From JALCLA01 sp965653565 (lineage in GTDB: Bacteria; Pseudomonadota; Gammaproteobacteria; Xanthomonadales; Xanthomonadaceae), in NCBI GenBank assembly GCA_965653565.1, contig CBFHAI010000097.1, forward strand, positions 1-6,467: a stretch of DNA of 6,467 nt, given 5' to 3'. Below the pieces are notes generated by a model. The model was not told where the DNA came from and searched no databases. It worked only from the letters and a program-made list of their open reading frames with translations. Positions 1-6,467 of this stretch are shown here, in pieces. The position numbers and the translations under genes are program-made. Each line of letters opens with the position of its first letter. Position 1 is the first letter of the stretch.

Positions 1-1
1 C

Positions 2-1090
2 GGCAAGCGCGTGATCGTGCTCGGCGGCGGCAACACCGCGATGGATTGCTGCCGCTCCGCGCGCCGCCTCGGCGGCGACGAAGTGAAAGTGATCGTGCGC
101 TCGGGCTTCGACGAAATGAAGGCCAGCCCGTGGGAAAAAGAGGATGCGATGCACGAAGGCATCCCGATTCTCGACTATCGCGTGCCGAAGGCGTTCGAAC
201 ACGACAACGGCCGCCTCACCGGCATGTGGTTCGAGCGCGTGCGCGCCGAGCGCGACGCGCGCGGCCGCCGCGTGCTGGTGCCGAGCGGCGAGCCCGACGA
301 GTTCCATGCCTGCGACGAAGTGCTGGTGGCGGTGGGACAGGAGAACGCGTTTCCGTGGATCGAGCGCGATTGCGGCATCGAGTTCGACGAGTGGGGGATG
401 CCGGTCGTCGACAAGCTCACCCATCAATCGTCGCGGCCGGACGTGCTGTTCGGCGGCGATGCGGCGTTCGGCCCGAAGAACATCATCTGGGCGGTCGCAC
501 ATGGGCATGAGGCCGCATTGTCGATCGACCTGCTGCTGAGCGGTGCGCCGACCCATCTGCGGCCCGGCCCCGCCGTGCATGTGATGTCGCAGAAGATGGG
601 CATCCACGAGTGGAGCTACGACAACGATGTGTCGCCCGAGGAACGCAACAAGGTTCCGTGGATCGAAAAGGAAAAGGCGCTCGCCAGTATCTCGCAGGAA
701 GTCGAACTCGGCTTCGATGCCGCGACCGCCTGGAAAGAGGCGCAGCGCTGCCTGAACTGCGATGTGCAGACGGTGTTCCTGCGCGATCGCTGCATCGAGT
801 GCGATGCCTGCGTCGACATCTGTCCGATGGATTGCATCAGCTTCACCGTCAATGGCGAGGAGGCCGAATTGCGGCCGCGATTGACCGCGCCGGCGCTGAA
901 CCTGACGCAGGATCTGTATGTGTCCGACGCCTTGAAAACCGGCCGCGTGATGGTGAAGGACGAAGACGTCTGCCTGCACTGCGGCCTGTGTGCCGAGCGC
1001 TGTCCGACCGGCGCCTGGGACATGCAGAAATTCCTGATCGAAACCCCGAAAGCGAACGGATGCGCGAACAAACGCAAGGAGGCGGCGTGA
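2..1090 (+). CDS. GltD-like FAD/NAD(P)H oxidoreductase with C-terminal 2x[4Fe-4S] ferredoxin domain (5' partial; KorC-like)
   Basis: The reading frame is open from the first complete codon, so the N-terminus, with the first FAD-binding motif, lies outside the window; 362 residues are visible. Numbering from the first visible residue, a nucleotide-binding glycine loop GGGNTAMD (8-15) opens the NAD(P)H domain. The FAD-contact motif GGDAAFGP (151-158), followed by an AVAHGHEAA helix, is typical of the GltD and thioredoxin-reductase-like fold. A CxxC pair (C250, C253) precedes two ferredoxin motifs, C264/C267/C270/C274-Pro and C324/C327/C330/C334-Pro, enough for two [4Fe-4S] clusters. It is not glutamate synthase itself: no large subunit is nearby and korA/korB follow. 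The inferred role is cytoplasmic electron transfer between the Fe-S cluster of KorAB and NAD(P). The nucleotide preferred and the direction of flow cannot be read from the sequence. The family call is firm; the partnership is inferred from gene order. Confidence 0.9.
   Translation, partial: GKRVIVLGGGNTAMDCCRSARRLGGDEVKVIVRSGFDEMKASPWEKEDAMHEGIPILDYRVPKAFEHDNGRLTGMWFERVRAERDARGRRVLVPSGEPDEFHACDEVLVAVGQENAFPWIERDCGIEFDEWGMPVVDKLTHQSSRPDVLFGGDAAFGPKNIIWAVAHGHEAALSIDLLLSGAPTHLRPGPAVHVMSQKMGIHEWSYDNDVSPEERNKVPWIEKEKALASISQEVELGFDAATAWKEAQRCLNCDVQTVFLRDRCIECDACVDICPMDCISFTVNGEEAELRPRLTAPALNLTQDLYVSDALKTGRVMVKDEDVCLHCGLCAERCPTGAWDMQKFLIETPKANGCANKRKEAA
1076..1082 (+). promoter_or_regulatory. Strong Shine-Dalgarno inside the 3' end of the oxidoreductase gene
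   Basis: AAGGAGG is a near-perfect anti-16S match. It lies in the last codons of the upstream gene, 4 bases before GTG 1087 and 10 bases before GTG 1093. It is about 84 bases from the korA ATG, too far to serve korA directly. It therefore either serves the small reading frame that begins here or is a chance product of Lys-Glu codons (AAG GAG). Confidence 0.4.
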
Positions 1091-1170
1091 GCGTGACTGC
1101 GGAGGTAGAAGCGCAACAGGGGCGGAATCACGGGATTCGCGCTTTCGCACGAATGAGGTGCGGCGCATGA
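1087..1170 (+). CDS. Possible 27-codon leader/coupling ORF between the oxidoreductase gene and korA
   Basis: This small frame starts at GTG 1087, overlapping the TGA of the upstream gene as GTGA; a second in-frame GTG lies at 1093. It ends at TGA 1168-1170, which overlaps the korA start as ATGA. The product would be about 27 residues, hydrophilic, with no recognisable domain or signal peptide. The Shine-Dalgarno AAGGAGG sits just upstream. The double overlap would carry ribosomes from the first gene to korA across a spacer that otherwise separates them. A small imperfect hairpin (arms 1135-1139 and 1150-1154, ATTCG/CGAAT) lies within it, just before the korA ribosome-binding site. Chance is a real alternative: short open frames are common at this GC content, and I know of no homologue. 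Confidence 0.25.
   Translation: MSVTAEVEAQQGRNHGIRAFARMRCGA
1155..1160 (+). promoter_or_regulatory. korA ribosome-binding site
   Basis: GAGGTG ends six bases before ATG 1167. This favours that ATG over the in-frame GTG at 1158, which lies inside the site itself. Confidence 0.65.
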
Positions 1171-3035
1171 CGCTCGCAACCCGAACCGGCGTGACGCCTA
1201 TCGCCGCCGTCAACGACTTCGTCGTCAAGTTCGCCAATGTCAACGGTTCGGGTTCCGCTTCGGCCAACGAACTGTTCGCGAAAGCCATTCTGCGAATGGG
1301 CGTGCCGGTCAGCCCGCGCAATATTTTTCCGTCCAACATCCAGGGCCTGCCGACCTGGTACGAAGTGCGCGTCTCGCAGGACGGCTGGCTTGGAAGGCGC
1401 GGCGGCGTTGACTTGATGGTGGCGATGAATCCGCAGACCTGGGATGCCGACGTCGCCGAAATCGAGCCGGGCGGCTATCTGTTCCACGATTCCACCAAGC
1501 CGTTGTCGAAATCGAAATTCCGCGACGACATCGTCGTGCTCGGCATGCCGCTCACCGCGATCTGCAACGATACCTACAGCGATCCGCGCCAGCGCCAGCT
1601 GTTCAAGAACATCATGTATCTGGGCGCCTTGTCGGTGCTGCTCGGCGTCGAGCCTGCGGTGATCGAGCAGTTGTTCACCGAACAATACCGCGGCAAGGAG
1701 AAACTGCTCGACGCCAATCGCGACGCCCTGCGCATCGCACGCGAATGGGCGACGGCGAACCTGCCGCACCCGATCGGCTTGCAGATCCAGCGCGCCGATG
1801 CCGTCGGCGATCGCATCTTCGTCGACGGCAATTCCGCCGCGGCGCTGGGCTGCGTCTATGGCGGCGCGACGGTGTGCGCGTGGTATCCGATCACGCCGTC
1901 GTCGTCGCTCGCCGAGGCGTTCGAAAAATACTGTCTGAAATTCCGCGTCGACCCGGAAACCAAGCAGCATAAATTCGCGATCATCCAGGCCGAAGACGAA
2001 ATCGCATCGATCGGCATGGTGGTGGGCGCCGGCTGGAACGGCGCGCGCGCGTTCACGGCCACCTCGGGGCCCGGCATCTCGCTGATGAACGAGTTCATCG
2101 GGTTGGCGTACTTCGCCGAAATCCCCGCCACGATCATCGACGTGCAGCGCGGCGGGCCAAGTACCGGCATGCCGACGCGTACGCAGCAATCCGACATCCT
2201 GGCGGCGGCCTATGCGTCGCATGGCGACACCAAGCACATCCTGCTGTTGCCGCAGGATCCGACCGAATGCTTCGACTTCTCCGCGGCCGCACTCGATCTG
2301 GCCGATCGCCTGCAGACACCGGTCTTCGTGCTCACCGATCTGGACATCGGCATGAACCAGCGCCTGTGCGCGCCGATGCAGTGGGACGAGTCGCGCGACT
2401 ACGATCGCGGCAAGGTGATGACGGCCGAGGAACTCGAGGCCGGCCGCGATTTCGGCCGCTACAAGGATGTCGATGGCGACGGCATCCCGTATCGCACCTA
2501 TCCCGGCACGCACCCGGACAAAGGCGCCTATTTCACGCGCGGCACGTCGCGCGATGCGTATGCGCGCTACTCGGAGCGCGGCCCCGATTACATCTACAAC
2601 ATGCAACGCCTGTTGAAGAAATTCGACACGGCACGCTCGCTGGTGCCGCAGCCCATCTTGCGAACCTCGGCCGCAGGATCGCGCTATGGGGCGATCTATT
2701 TCGGCTCGACCAGTCCGGCGATGGACGAAGCGATCGCGGTGTTCGAGCGCAGCGGCAATCCGATCGATACGCTGCGGGTGCGGGCGTTTCCGTTTCCCGA
2801 TTCGGTGCGCGATTTCGTGCTGGCACACGATCGCGTGTTCGTGGTCGAACAGAATCGCGACGCGCAGTTGCGCGGCCTGCTGGTCAACGAATTTGAACTC
2901 GATCCGGCGCGACTCGAACCGGTGCTGCACTATGACGGCACGCCGATCACCGCGCGCTTCATCGTGCGCGAAATCGAACGCCGCGTTGGCGCCGGCAATG
3001 TGATCCCGATGGACAAGGGCAGGGCGGTGTCATGA
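1167..3035 (+). CDS. korA: 2-oxoacid (probably 2-oxoglutarate):acceptor oxidoreductase, fused gamma-alpha subunit
   Basis: With KorB it catalyses CoA-dependent oxidative decarboxylation of a 2-oxoacid in the cytoplasm, giving acyl-CoA, CO2 and two low-potential electrons. Starting at ATG 1167 it has 622 residues, in the range of fused KorA proteins. The gamma domain is at about 15-190, with a glycine/serine-rich loop (VNGSGSASANELFAKA). The alpha domain begins near 215, with the family signature YPITPSS (240-246), then TATSGPGISLM (297-307) and VQRGGPSTGMPTRTQQSD (326-343). A later stretch, DVDGDGIPYRTYPGTHP, is also typical of KorA. It has no ferredoxin domain, so electrons must leave through KorB and a separate carrier. 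The last four bases overlap the korB start (ATGA), indicating translational coupling and equal stoichiometry. 2-Oxoglutarate is the likeliest substrate from similarity to KorA proteins; another 2-oxoacid cannot be excluded. Confidence 0.93.
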   Translation: MTLATRTGVTPIAAVNDFVVKFANVNGSGSASANELFAKAILRMGVPVSPRNIFPSNIQGLPTWYEVRVSQDGWLGRRGGVDLMVAMNPQTWDADVAEIEPGGYLFHDSTKPLSKSKFRDDIVVLGMPLTAICNDTYSDPRQRQLFKNIMYLGALSVLLGVEPAVIEQLFTEQYRGKEKLLDANRDALRIAREWATANLPHPIGLQIQRADAVGDRIFVDGNSAAALGCVYGGATVCAWYPITPSSSLAEAFEKYCLKFRVDPETKQHKFAIIQAEDEIASIGMVVGAGWNGARAFTATSGPGISLMNEFIGLAYFAEIPATIIDVQRGGPSTGMPTRTQQSDILAAAYASHGDTKHILLLPQDPTECFDFSAAALDLADRLQTPVFVLTDLDIGMNQRLCAPMQWDESRDYDRGKVMTAEELEAGRDFGRYKDVDGDGIPYRTYPGTHPDKGAYFTRGTSRDAYARYSERGPDYIYNMQRLLKKFDTARSLVPQPILRTSAAGSRYGAIYFGSTSPAMDEAIAVFERSGNPIDTLRVRAFPFPDSVRDFVLAHDRVFVVEQNRDAQLRGLLVNEFELDPARLEPVLHYDGTPITARFIVREIERRVGAGNVIPMDKGRAVS

Positions 3036-4087
3036 CCTATCTCGCCAAACCGGCGCTGCATCATCCGAGCCTGGCCTGCAACCGCGTCGGTTTCACGCGG
3101 CGCGACTACGAAGGCAAGATTTCCACGCTGTGCGCCGGCTGCGGCCACGATTCGATTTCGGCCGCGATCATCCAGGCCTGCTGGGAACTCGACATCGAAC
3201 CGCATCGCGTCGCCAAGCTTTCGGGCATCGGTTGCAGTTCGAAGACGCCGGATTATTTCCTCGGCCAGTCGCATGGTTTCAACACCGTGCACGGCCGCAT
3301 GCCGAGCGTGTTGACCGGCGCGAATCTCGCGAATCGTTCGTTGCTTTATCTCGGCGTGTCGGGCGACGGCGATTCGGCGTCTATTGGCATGGGGCAGTTC
3401 GTACACGCGCTGCGGCGCGGCGTCGACATGACCTACATCGTCGAGAACAACGGCGTTTACGGGCTCACGAAAGGCCAGTTTTCGGCCACGGCCGATCAGG
3501 GTTCGACTTCCAAACGCGGCGTCGTCAATGCCGACTCGCCGATCGATCTGGTCGGCCTGGCTTTGCAATTGGGAGCGACCTATGTCGGTCGCGGCTTTTC
3601 CGGCGACAAGGTCCAACTGGTGCCGCTGATCAAGGGCGCGATCGCGCATCGCGGCGCCGCCTTCCTCGATGTGATCAGTCCCTGCGTGGCGTTCAACAAT
3701 CACGACGGCAGCACCAAGAGCTACGCCTACGTGCGCGAGCACAACGATGCGGTGAACCGGCTCGATGTGATCCCGACGCGCGAGGAAATCAGCGTCGATT
3801 ACGAGCCCGGCACCACGATCGAAGTGCAGCAGCACGACGGCTCGCGGCTGCGGCTGCACAAGCTCGATCCGACCTACGATCCGCGCGATCGCATCGCCGC
3901 GATGAACATCGTACAGGCGCGGCAGGCGCGCGGCGAAGTCGTCACCGGGCTGCTGTACGTCGATCCCGACGCCGGCGATCTGCACGAGCATCTGCGCACC
4001 GTCGAAACGCCGTTGAATGCCTTGGGTCGCGAGCAACTTTGTCCCGGCGCCGCGGTGCTGGCAAAGGTCAATGCCGGACTGCGCTAG
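3032..4087 (+). CDS. korB: 2-oxoacid (probably 2-oxoglutarate):acceptor oxidoreductase, beta (TPP) subunit
   Basis: This is the thiamine-diphosphate and Fe-S subunit of the KorAB enzyme, 351 residues. The cluster ligands are visible as C34-x2-C37, C68 and C218 (in ISPCVAFN). Their spacing closely matches the four ligands I recall for the Sulfolobus 2-oxoacid:ferredoxin oxidoreductase beta subunit. The TPP/Mg site is GDGDSASIGMGQ (111-122), followed by VENNGVYGLTKGQ (137-149); the HGR at 87-89 is also conserved. The start ATG overlaps the korA stop, with only a weak AGGG seven bases upstream, so translation probably depends on coupling to korA. The catalytic and cluster residues all look intact, so the enzyme should be active. 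Substrate specificity is inferred, as for korA. Confidence 0.94.
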   Translation: MTYLAKPALHHPSLACNRVGFTRRDYEGKISTLCAGCGHDSISAAIIQACWELDIEPHRVAKLSGIGCSSKTPDYFLGQSHGFNTVHGRMPSVLTGANLANRSLLYLGVSGDGDSASIGMGQFVHALRRGVDMTYIVENNGVYGLTKGQFSATADQGSTSKRGVVNADSPIDLVGLALQLGATYVGRGFSGDKVQLVPLIKGAIAHRGAAFLDVISPCVAFNNHDGSTKSYAYVREHNDAVNRLDVIPTREEISVDYEPGTTIEVQQHDGSRLRLHKLDPTYDPRDRIAAMNIVQARQARGEVVTGLLYVDPDAGDLHEHLRTVETPLNALGREQLCPGAAVLAKVNAGLR

Positions 4088-4120
4088 ACGTTCGTTCCGC
4101 CTGCAAAGAATAGACGCAGC

Positions 4121-4140
4121 GGTGGCCGTTCGATGCCACC
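4121..4140 (+). terminator. Hairpin downstream of korB, possible weak terminator
   Basis: Perfect 6-bp arms GGTGGC (4121-4126) and GCCACC (4135-4140) enclose an 8-base loop, 33 bases after the korB stop. No T-run follows, so it is not a canonical intrinsic terminator. It could mark the end of the kor transcript together with Rho or by stabilising the 3' end, or it may be chance. Confidence 0.25.
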
Positions 4141-4181
4141 CCGCACGTACGACCAAGTCGAATCACATCGACCCCGACGGC

Positions 4182-4201
4182 CGCCCCGCCGCGTTGGGGC
4201 G
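4182..4201 (+). other. GC hairpin upstream of the VIT-protein gene
   Basis: Perfect 6-bp arms CGCCCC (4182-4187) and GGGGCG (4196-4201) flank an 8-base loop. It ends 14 bases before the GAAGGA Shine-Dalgarno of the next gene, so it would sit in the 5' leader or just upstream of it. No T-tract follows. I find no convincing -35/-10 pair in this gap. Confidence 0.25.
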
Positions 4202-4227
4202 CTCACCTACGCACTGAAGGAACCCGC

Positions 4228-6467
4228 ATGACCCGCTTCTTCGCGTCGCTCACCCTGACGGCGTTGTCGTTGCTCGCGACCGTCCACGCACAGGAAACGC
4301 GCACCGTTCCGCCCTCCGAGCAATTGATCTGGATCGATCCGGCGCAAGGCAAACTCGAACCGATCGTGTTGCAGGATGTGGCGATCGACATCCGCATCCA
4401 GGGCTTCGTGGCCAGCACCACGATCGACCTCACCTTCGCCAATCCCAACGCGCGCGTGCTGGAAGGCGAGCTGGTGTTTCCGCTCGCCACCGGCCAGAGC
4501 ATCACCGGTTATGCGCTCGAGGTGGAAGGCAAGCTGCGGCGCGGCGTGGTGGTGCCGAAGGAAACCGCGCGCGTCGCGTTCGAGCAGATCACGCGGCAGG
4601 GCATCGATCCGGGATTGGCGGAAATGCTCACGGGCAATGTATTCCGCACGCGGCTGTACCCGATTCCGGCCAACGGCACCAAGCGCGTCGCGCTGTCGTT
4701 CGACCAGCCGCTGCTCGACGCGGGCGACGCCTATCGCTACGTGCTGCCGCTGCAATTCACGCAGCCGGTGAAGAGCTTTCGCGTGCATGCCGAAGCGGTG
4801 CGCGCCGAGCATGCGCCGGCCGTGGCGGCCGGCGAGGCGCTGACGTTCTCGCGCTGGCGCGACAGTTTTGTCGCCGATCTCGAACGCCGCGATTTCCAGC
4901 CGCAGCGCGAACTGGCCTTCACCCTTCCCAAACCCGAATCGCCGGTGACGGTATTCGCCGTGGCCGATCCGCTCGAACCGGCCTGGCGCACGTTCGCGGC
5001 GCAGATCCGGGCGGCCGCGCCGGCCGACGCCAAGCGTGCGCCGGCGCCGAAGCACGTCACGCTGTTCTACGACGCCTCGGGCAGCGCGCGCGAGCGCGAT
5101 CGCCAGCGCGAACTCGATTTCATCGCGGCGTGGCTCGCACGGGCGGGCGATGTGCGCGTCGATCTGATCGCCTTCCGCAACGACCTCGACGCCGTGCAGC
5201 GCATCGACGTGCGCAACGGCGACACGACGGAACTGCGACGCGCGATCGAGGCGCTGCCGCTCGATGGCGGCAGTTCGTACGGCGCGCTGCGGGTCGATCC
5301 GACAGCGATGCCCGACGCGGTGCTGATCGTCGGCGATGGCCTGAGCAACTTCGCCGGGCACGAGTCGGAGTTGATCCCGGTCGGCGGGCGCGCGCCGCGC
5401 GTGTTGATCGCGCACGCCGCGCAGGCCGTCGACGCGGCGCGGCTCGCGCGCATCGCGCGACGCTACGGCGGGCAAGTCTTCAATCTGCTCGAAATCGACG
5501 CCAAAGCCGCGCTCGAACAGGCCGACGCGGCGCGCTGGATGTTGCTGTCGACGACGGTGCTGCGCGGCGATTGCAGCGATATCGCGCCGGCCGCGCCGCA
5601 GCCGGTGCAGTCGTCGATGACCTTGTACGGCCGCTGCCGCGGCGAGGCCGAGCTGGAATTGAAGTTCGGATCGCGCGAATCGGATGCGGTGACGCGGCGC
5701 GTCGTGCTGAACGATGCGACCGCACTCGACGCCGACCGCGGCCGCTTCGTATCGCGGCTGTGGGCCGTCGCTCGCATCGCGGAAATCGAGGCCGGGCAGG
5801 GCCCGGATGCGCCCGCGATCACCGAGCTTGCGACACGCCACGGCGTGGTGACGCGCAACACCTCGATGCTGGTGCTCGATCGCATCGAAGACTATGTGCG
5901 CTATCGCGTCGAGCCTTTCGAGCCGGAACTCGCGGCGCAGTACCGCCAAGCGCTAGCGATGCAGGCCAAACAGCCGCCCGCCGATACGCAGGTGCAGGCG
6001 CAACTGACGCAGGTGTTGCAGCAGTGGGAAACCTTCAAGGCCTGGCACGACAAACGGCATCCGTGGCTCGAAACCGTGCTCGCCCCGGCCACCGAACTGG
6101 AAGCGGCGCGCTGGAAGAATGCGGCACCGGACAGCAAATCGCACGCGCACGCCGAGTCGCTCGCCAAGCGCGCGCAGGCTTTGCAGCGGCGTTGGACGAA
6201 AGAAGGCGCCGACGATGCAAGCCGCGCCGCGTGGGAGCGCGAGGCGATCGCGCTGATGCTCGAATTCGATGCGCTGCGGCAGCAGCGGTTGGAGCAGGCG
6301 CCGAATTCCGAGGGCGTGACGGATTCCGGTTTGGAAGGTGGCAATCTGGAATCCATACAGGTGACCGGTTCGCGTATTGCCACCGAGGAAACGGTCGAAA
6401 CCGTTACGGAAGCTGCAGTCATGATGGACGCCGCGCCGGCGCCGGCGCGACCCGCCGCGGCGAGCGG
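4228..6467 (+). CDS. Exported VIT / vWA-like domain protein with C-terminal VTGSRI motif (3' partial)
   Basis: I translated this frame directly: it is open for 746 codons to the right edge, with no stop. ATG 4228 has GAAGGA six bases upstream. Residues 1-21 form a signal peptide (Thr-Arg, a hydrophobic core, VHA then Gln-22), with no lipobox, so the product is probably periplasmic or surface-exposed. The VIT domain spans about 40-165, ending with the characteristic RLYPIPANGTKRVALSF. A vWA-like domain follows (about 277-420). Its metal site reads DASGS (282-286), GGSS (S349/S350, where Thr is usual) and GDG (D370). RHGVVTRNTSMLVLDRIEDY (537-556) is a conserved tail of this family. Residues 575-690 are charged and helical. 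ESIQVTGSRI (708-717) precedes an Ala/Pro-rich stretch. Only two cysteines are visible (C449, C470), perhaps a disulfide. The function is unknown; an adhesion, scaffold or envelope-complex role would be a guess. The 140-base gap suggests a transcript separate from korAB. Confidence 0.88.
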   Translation, partial: MTRFFASLTLTALSLLATVHAQETRTVPPSEQLIWIDPAQGKLEPIVLQDVAIDIRIQGFVASTTIDLTFANPNARVLEGELVFPLATGQSITGYALEVEGKLRRGVVVPKETARVAFEQITRQGIDPGLAEMLTGNVFRTRLYPIPANGTKRVALSFDQPLLDAGDAYRYVLPLQFTQPVKSFRVHAEAVRAEHAPAVAAGEALTFSRWRDSFVADLERRDFQPQRELAFTLPKPESPVTVFAVADPLEPAWRTFAAQIRAAAPADAKRAPAPKHVTLFYDASGSARERDRQRELDFIAAWLARAGDVRVDLIAFRNDLDAVQRIDVRNGDTTELRRAIEALPLDGGSSYGALRVDPTAMPDAVLIVGDGLSNFAGHESELIPVGGRAPRVLIAHAAQAVDAARLARIARRYGGQVFNLLEIDAKAALEQADAARWMLLSTTVLRGDCSDIAPAAPQPVQSSMTLYGRCRGEAELELKFGSRESDAVTRRVVLNDATALDADRGRFVSRLWAVARIAEIEAGQGPDAPAITELATRHGVVTRNTSMLVLDRIEDYVRYRVEPFEPELAAQYRQALAMQAKQPPADTQVQAQLTQVLQQWETFKAWHDKRHPWLETVLAPATELEAARWKNAAPDSKSHAHAESLAKRAQALQRRWTKEGADDASRAAWEREAIALMLEFDALRQQRLEQAPNSEGVTDSGLEGGNLESIQVTGSRIATEETVETVTEAAVMMDAAPAPARPAAAS

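Noticed and set aside
610..1086. Plus-strand open frame extending upstream of the small ORF
   Set aside because: It lies in an alternative frame of the oxidoreductase gene and reads as Arg-rich shadow sequence. Only its last 27 codons, beyond the real gene's stop, deserve consideration.
1101..1106. GGAGGT, a second strong Shine-Dalgarno match in the spacer
   Set aside because: No ATG, GTG or TTG lies at a usable distance downstream, so it is probably coincidental.
1158..1160. GTG as the korA start
   Set aside because: It overlaps the GAGGTG ribosome-binding site itself; ATG 1167 has the proper six-base spacing and the ATGA overlap with the small ORF.
1128..2930. 600-codon open frame on the minus strand, opposite korA
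   Set aside because: It is the mirror of korA, whose motifs are unmistakable. Rare TTA, CTA and TCA codons in GC-rich genes leave the antisense frame without stops. The product is His/Arg/Ala-rich with no recognisable domain.
2930..4156. 408-codon minus-strand open frame, opposite korB
   Set aside because: Antisense shadow of korB for the same reason; no domain is recognisable and no sensible start context.
4376..4771. 131-codon plus-strand open frame inside the VIT gene
   Set aside because: Ser/Arg-rich out-of-frame shadow of the VIT domain, with no ribosome-binding site or domain.
4207..5949. 580-codon minus-strand open frame covering the VIT gene
   Set aside because: The plus-strand frame from 4228 has a signal peptide, VIT domain and vWA motifs and continues past this frame. 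The minus-strand product is a low-complexity Arg/His/Ala-rich shadow.
6430..6463. GC-rich repetitive stretch at the right end (possible repeat element)
   Set aside because: It is in frame with the VIT protein and simply encodes an Ala/Pro-rich low-complexity segment.

Overview
The window looks like a chromosomal piece of an aerobic, high-GC proteobacterium, most likely a gammaproteobacterium of the Xanthomonadales type. This rests on strong G/C preference at third codon positions, on the gene set, and on a 'VTGSRI' motif that I associate with TonB-receptor N-termini of that group. The lineage is an inference from style, not proven by a marker gene. All genes are on the plus strand. I see no tRNA, rRNA, mobile element, CRISPR array or long repeat.

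Region 1 (1-4087) is a redox operon of three genes. The first, cut at its 5' end, is a GltD-like FAD/NAD(P)H oxidoreductase carrying a C-terminal two-cluster ferredoxin domain. After a 76-base spacer come korA (gamma-alpha fusion) and korB (TPP-binding beta subunit), which overlap by ATGA. KorAB would oxidatively decarboxylate a 2-oxoacid, probably 2-oxoglutarate, to its acyl-CoA. The first protein would pass the electrons to NAD(P)+ through its own Fe-S domain. This layout resembles the KorABC 2-oxoglutarate:NADP+ oxidoreductase described from Azoarcus evansii. The spacer holds a strong Shine-Dalgarno and a 27-codon reading frame that overlaps the stop of the first gene and the start of korA.

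Region 2 (4088-4227) is a 140-base gap with two short GC hairpins and no T-tract terminator.

Region 3 (4228-end) is a second, unrelated unit: a long exported VIT plus vWA-type protein. It runs uninterrupted off the right edge (746 complete codons visible, no stop). It has a signal peptide, a VIT domain, a vWA-like domain with a recognisable metal site, a helical charged region, and a VTGSRI motif followed by an Ala/Pro-rich tail.

Most of the window is ordinary metabolism. The items worth a second look are the NAD(P)-linked Kor arrangement, the coupled micro-ORF before korA, and the TonB-receptor-like motif in the VIT protein.
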